Assembly (NCBI RefSeq): GCF_900142575.1
Contig: NZ_FRBI01000025.1
Location: 1 to 64,000, forward strand
Direction: 5' to 3'
Length of the DNA: 64,000 bases
Origin: Actinacidiphila paucisporea
GTDB lineage: Bacteria > Actinomycetota > Actinomycetes > Streptomycetales > Streptomycetaceae
The notes under the pieces are model-generated. The model searched no databases, was not told the origin of the DNA, and saw only the letters and a program-made list of their open reading frames with translations. This document shows positions 63,592 to 64,000 of this stretch, piece by piece (positions within the stretch are counted from its first letter, which is position 1; the number at the start of each line of letters is the position of its first letter). Both the position numbers and the translations under genes were made by a program.

Positions 63592-64000
63592 CGCGCACCT
63601 CACGCCCGGCGCCGGCGAGGAGGCCGCGGCCGGCAGCCGCGAGGTGCTGCGCGGCTGGGCCACCGGCGGCGGCCCGATGGCCGTACGCGCCCAGGTCGTG
63701 CTGCTCGCCGAAGAAGGCGTGCGGGACGCCGAGATCGCCCGGCGGCTCGGCATCTCCCGGCAGACCGTGGGCACCTGGCGGCACCGCTGGCAGAGCGCCG
63801 GGCTGCCCGGCCTCGAACAGCGCCCGCGCACCGGCAGACCCGCCACCGTGGACGAGGCCGAGGTCGTCACCCGCGCCCTGCTCGCCCCCGGCGGCAGCGG
63901 CGCGGGGCGGGCCATCGCCCGCGAACTGGGCCTGTCACACGCCACCGTGGCCGCGATCCGCCGCCGCTGGCGGCTCACCGCCGACGCAGGACCCGGCCCC
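63584..64000 (+). CDS. IS630-type helix-turn-helix protein, N-terminal part (runs off right edge)
   Basis: GTG 63584 opens a frame that stays open to the window end (139 codons). It carries two HTH units: DAEIARRLGISRQTVGTWRHRW at about 45-66, and AIARELGLSHATVAAIRRRW at about 108-127, joined by GLEQRPRTGRP, as in the DNA-binding half of IS630/Tc1 transposases. However, it overlaps the mannosidase stop by 8 bases and so is translationally coupled to it, which suits a domesticated regulator of this sugar operon better than a mobile element. The catalytic part, if any, is outside the window. Confidence 0.7.
   Translation, partial: MADAHLTPGAGEEAAAGSREVLRGWATGGGPMAVRAQVVLLAEEGVRDAEIARRLGISRQTVGTWRHRWQSAGLPGLEQRPRTGRPATVDEAEVVTRALLAPGGSGAGRAIARELGLSHATVAAIRRRWRLTADAGPGP

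Noticed and set aside
63584-64000. Calling a mobile element at the right edge
   Set aside because: Only the DNA-binding half is visible, no inverted repeats are seen, and the gene is translationally coupled to a mannosidase.

Overview
The window is very GC-rich actinobacterial DNA with dense genes, many GTG starts and 4-nt stop/start overlaps. Gene content points to a Streptomyces or close streptomycetaceous relative. It holds a ptsH / topoisomerase IV A / M16 peptidase / Pat-type acetyltransferase / thymidine kinase block typical of the Streptomyces core. It also has DasR-like sites, a secreted chitinase with a Thr-Pro linker, and several secreted hydrolases.

Layout. 1-1660: a truncated small coiled-coil protein gene, a CYTH-domain gene and a decayed Sufu-family gene. 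1660-2759: 1.1 kb without a supportable gene, holding only a LacI-type palindrome. 2760-11240: secreted and envelope hydrolases (CE1-type esterase with a ricin-B lectin, N-acetylmuramoyl-L-alanine amidase, a lipoprotein, GH18 chitinase, gamma-glutamyltransferase). 11258-23612: an accessory block, all on the minus strand. It comprises a translationally coupled set (XRE-NB-ARC-TPR STAND ATPase, kinase-like protein, membrane protein), a stretch of degenerate repeats, a Sel1/TPR-like small protein coupled to an alanyl-tRNA editing (AlaX-like) protein, a clavaminate-synthase-like amino-acid hydroxylase and a 1267-aa TPR-CHAT protease. This block is the best candidate for an undescribed system. 23895-31436: DUF485/ActP symporter pair, a CitA/CitB-type two-component system and a NitT/TauT-type ABC importer, with a long palindrome between the divergent kinase and importer genes.

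31429-44635 is conserved core: sucrase/ferredoxin-like protein, topoisomerase IV A, two coupled M16 proteins, GntR regulator, HPr, GNAT/acyl-CoA-synthetase acetyltransferase, DUF5998, an alkaline-phosphatase-superfamily enzyme and thymidine kinase. 44681-64000 is a carbohydrate-utilisation island: a 1308-aa secreted parallel beta-helix protein; a minus-strand operon of sugar-binding protein, two permeases, epimerase and GH38 alpha-mannosidase; a divergent IclR regulator; an enolase-superfamily dehydratase / ThuA / Gfo-Idh-MocA operon under a nested palindrome; then a second GH38 gene coupled to an IS630-type helix-turn-helix protein that runs off the window.

Functional reading: the two DasR-like sites tie chitin breakdown to PTS sugar handling. 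The right-hand island probably imports and degrades alpha-mannosidic glycans. The 11-24 kb block combines a sensor ATPase, a kinase-like protein, a protease and tRNA-editing or oxygenase chemistry, a combination reminiscent of predicted NTP-dependent conflict systems; that role is inference. No tRNA, rRNA, CRISPR array or intact insertion sequence was seen.
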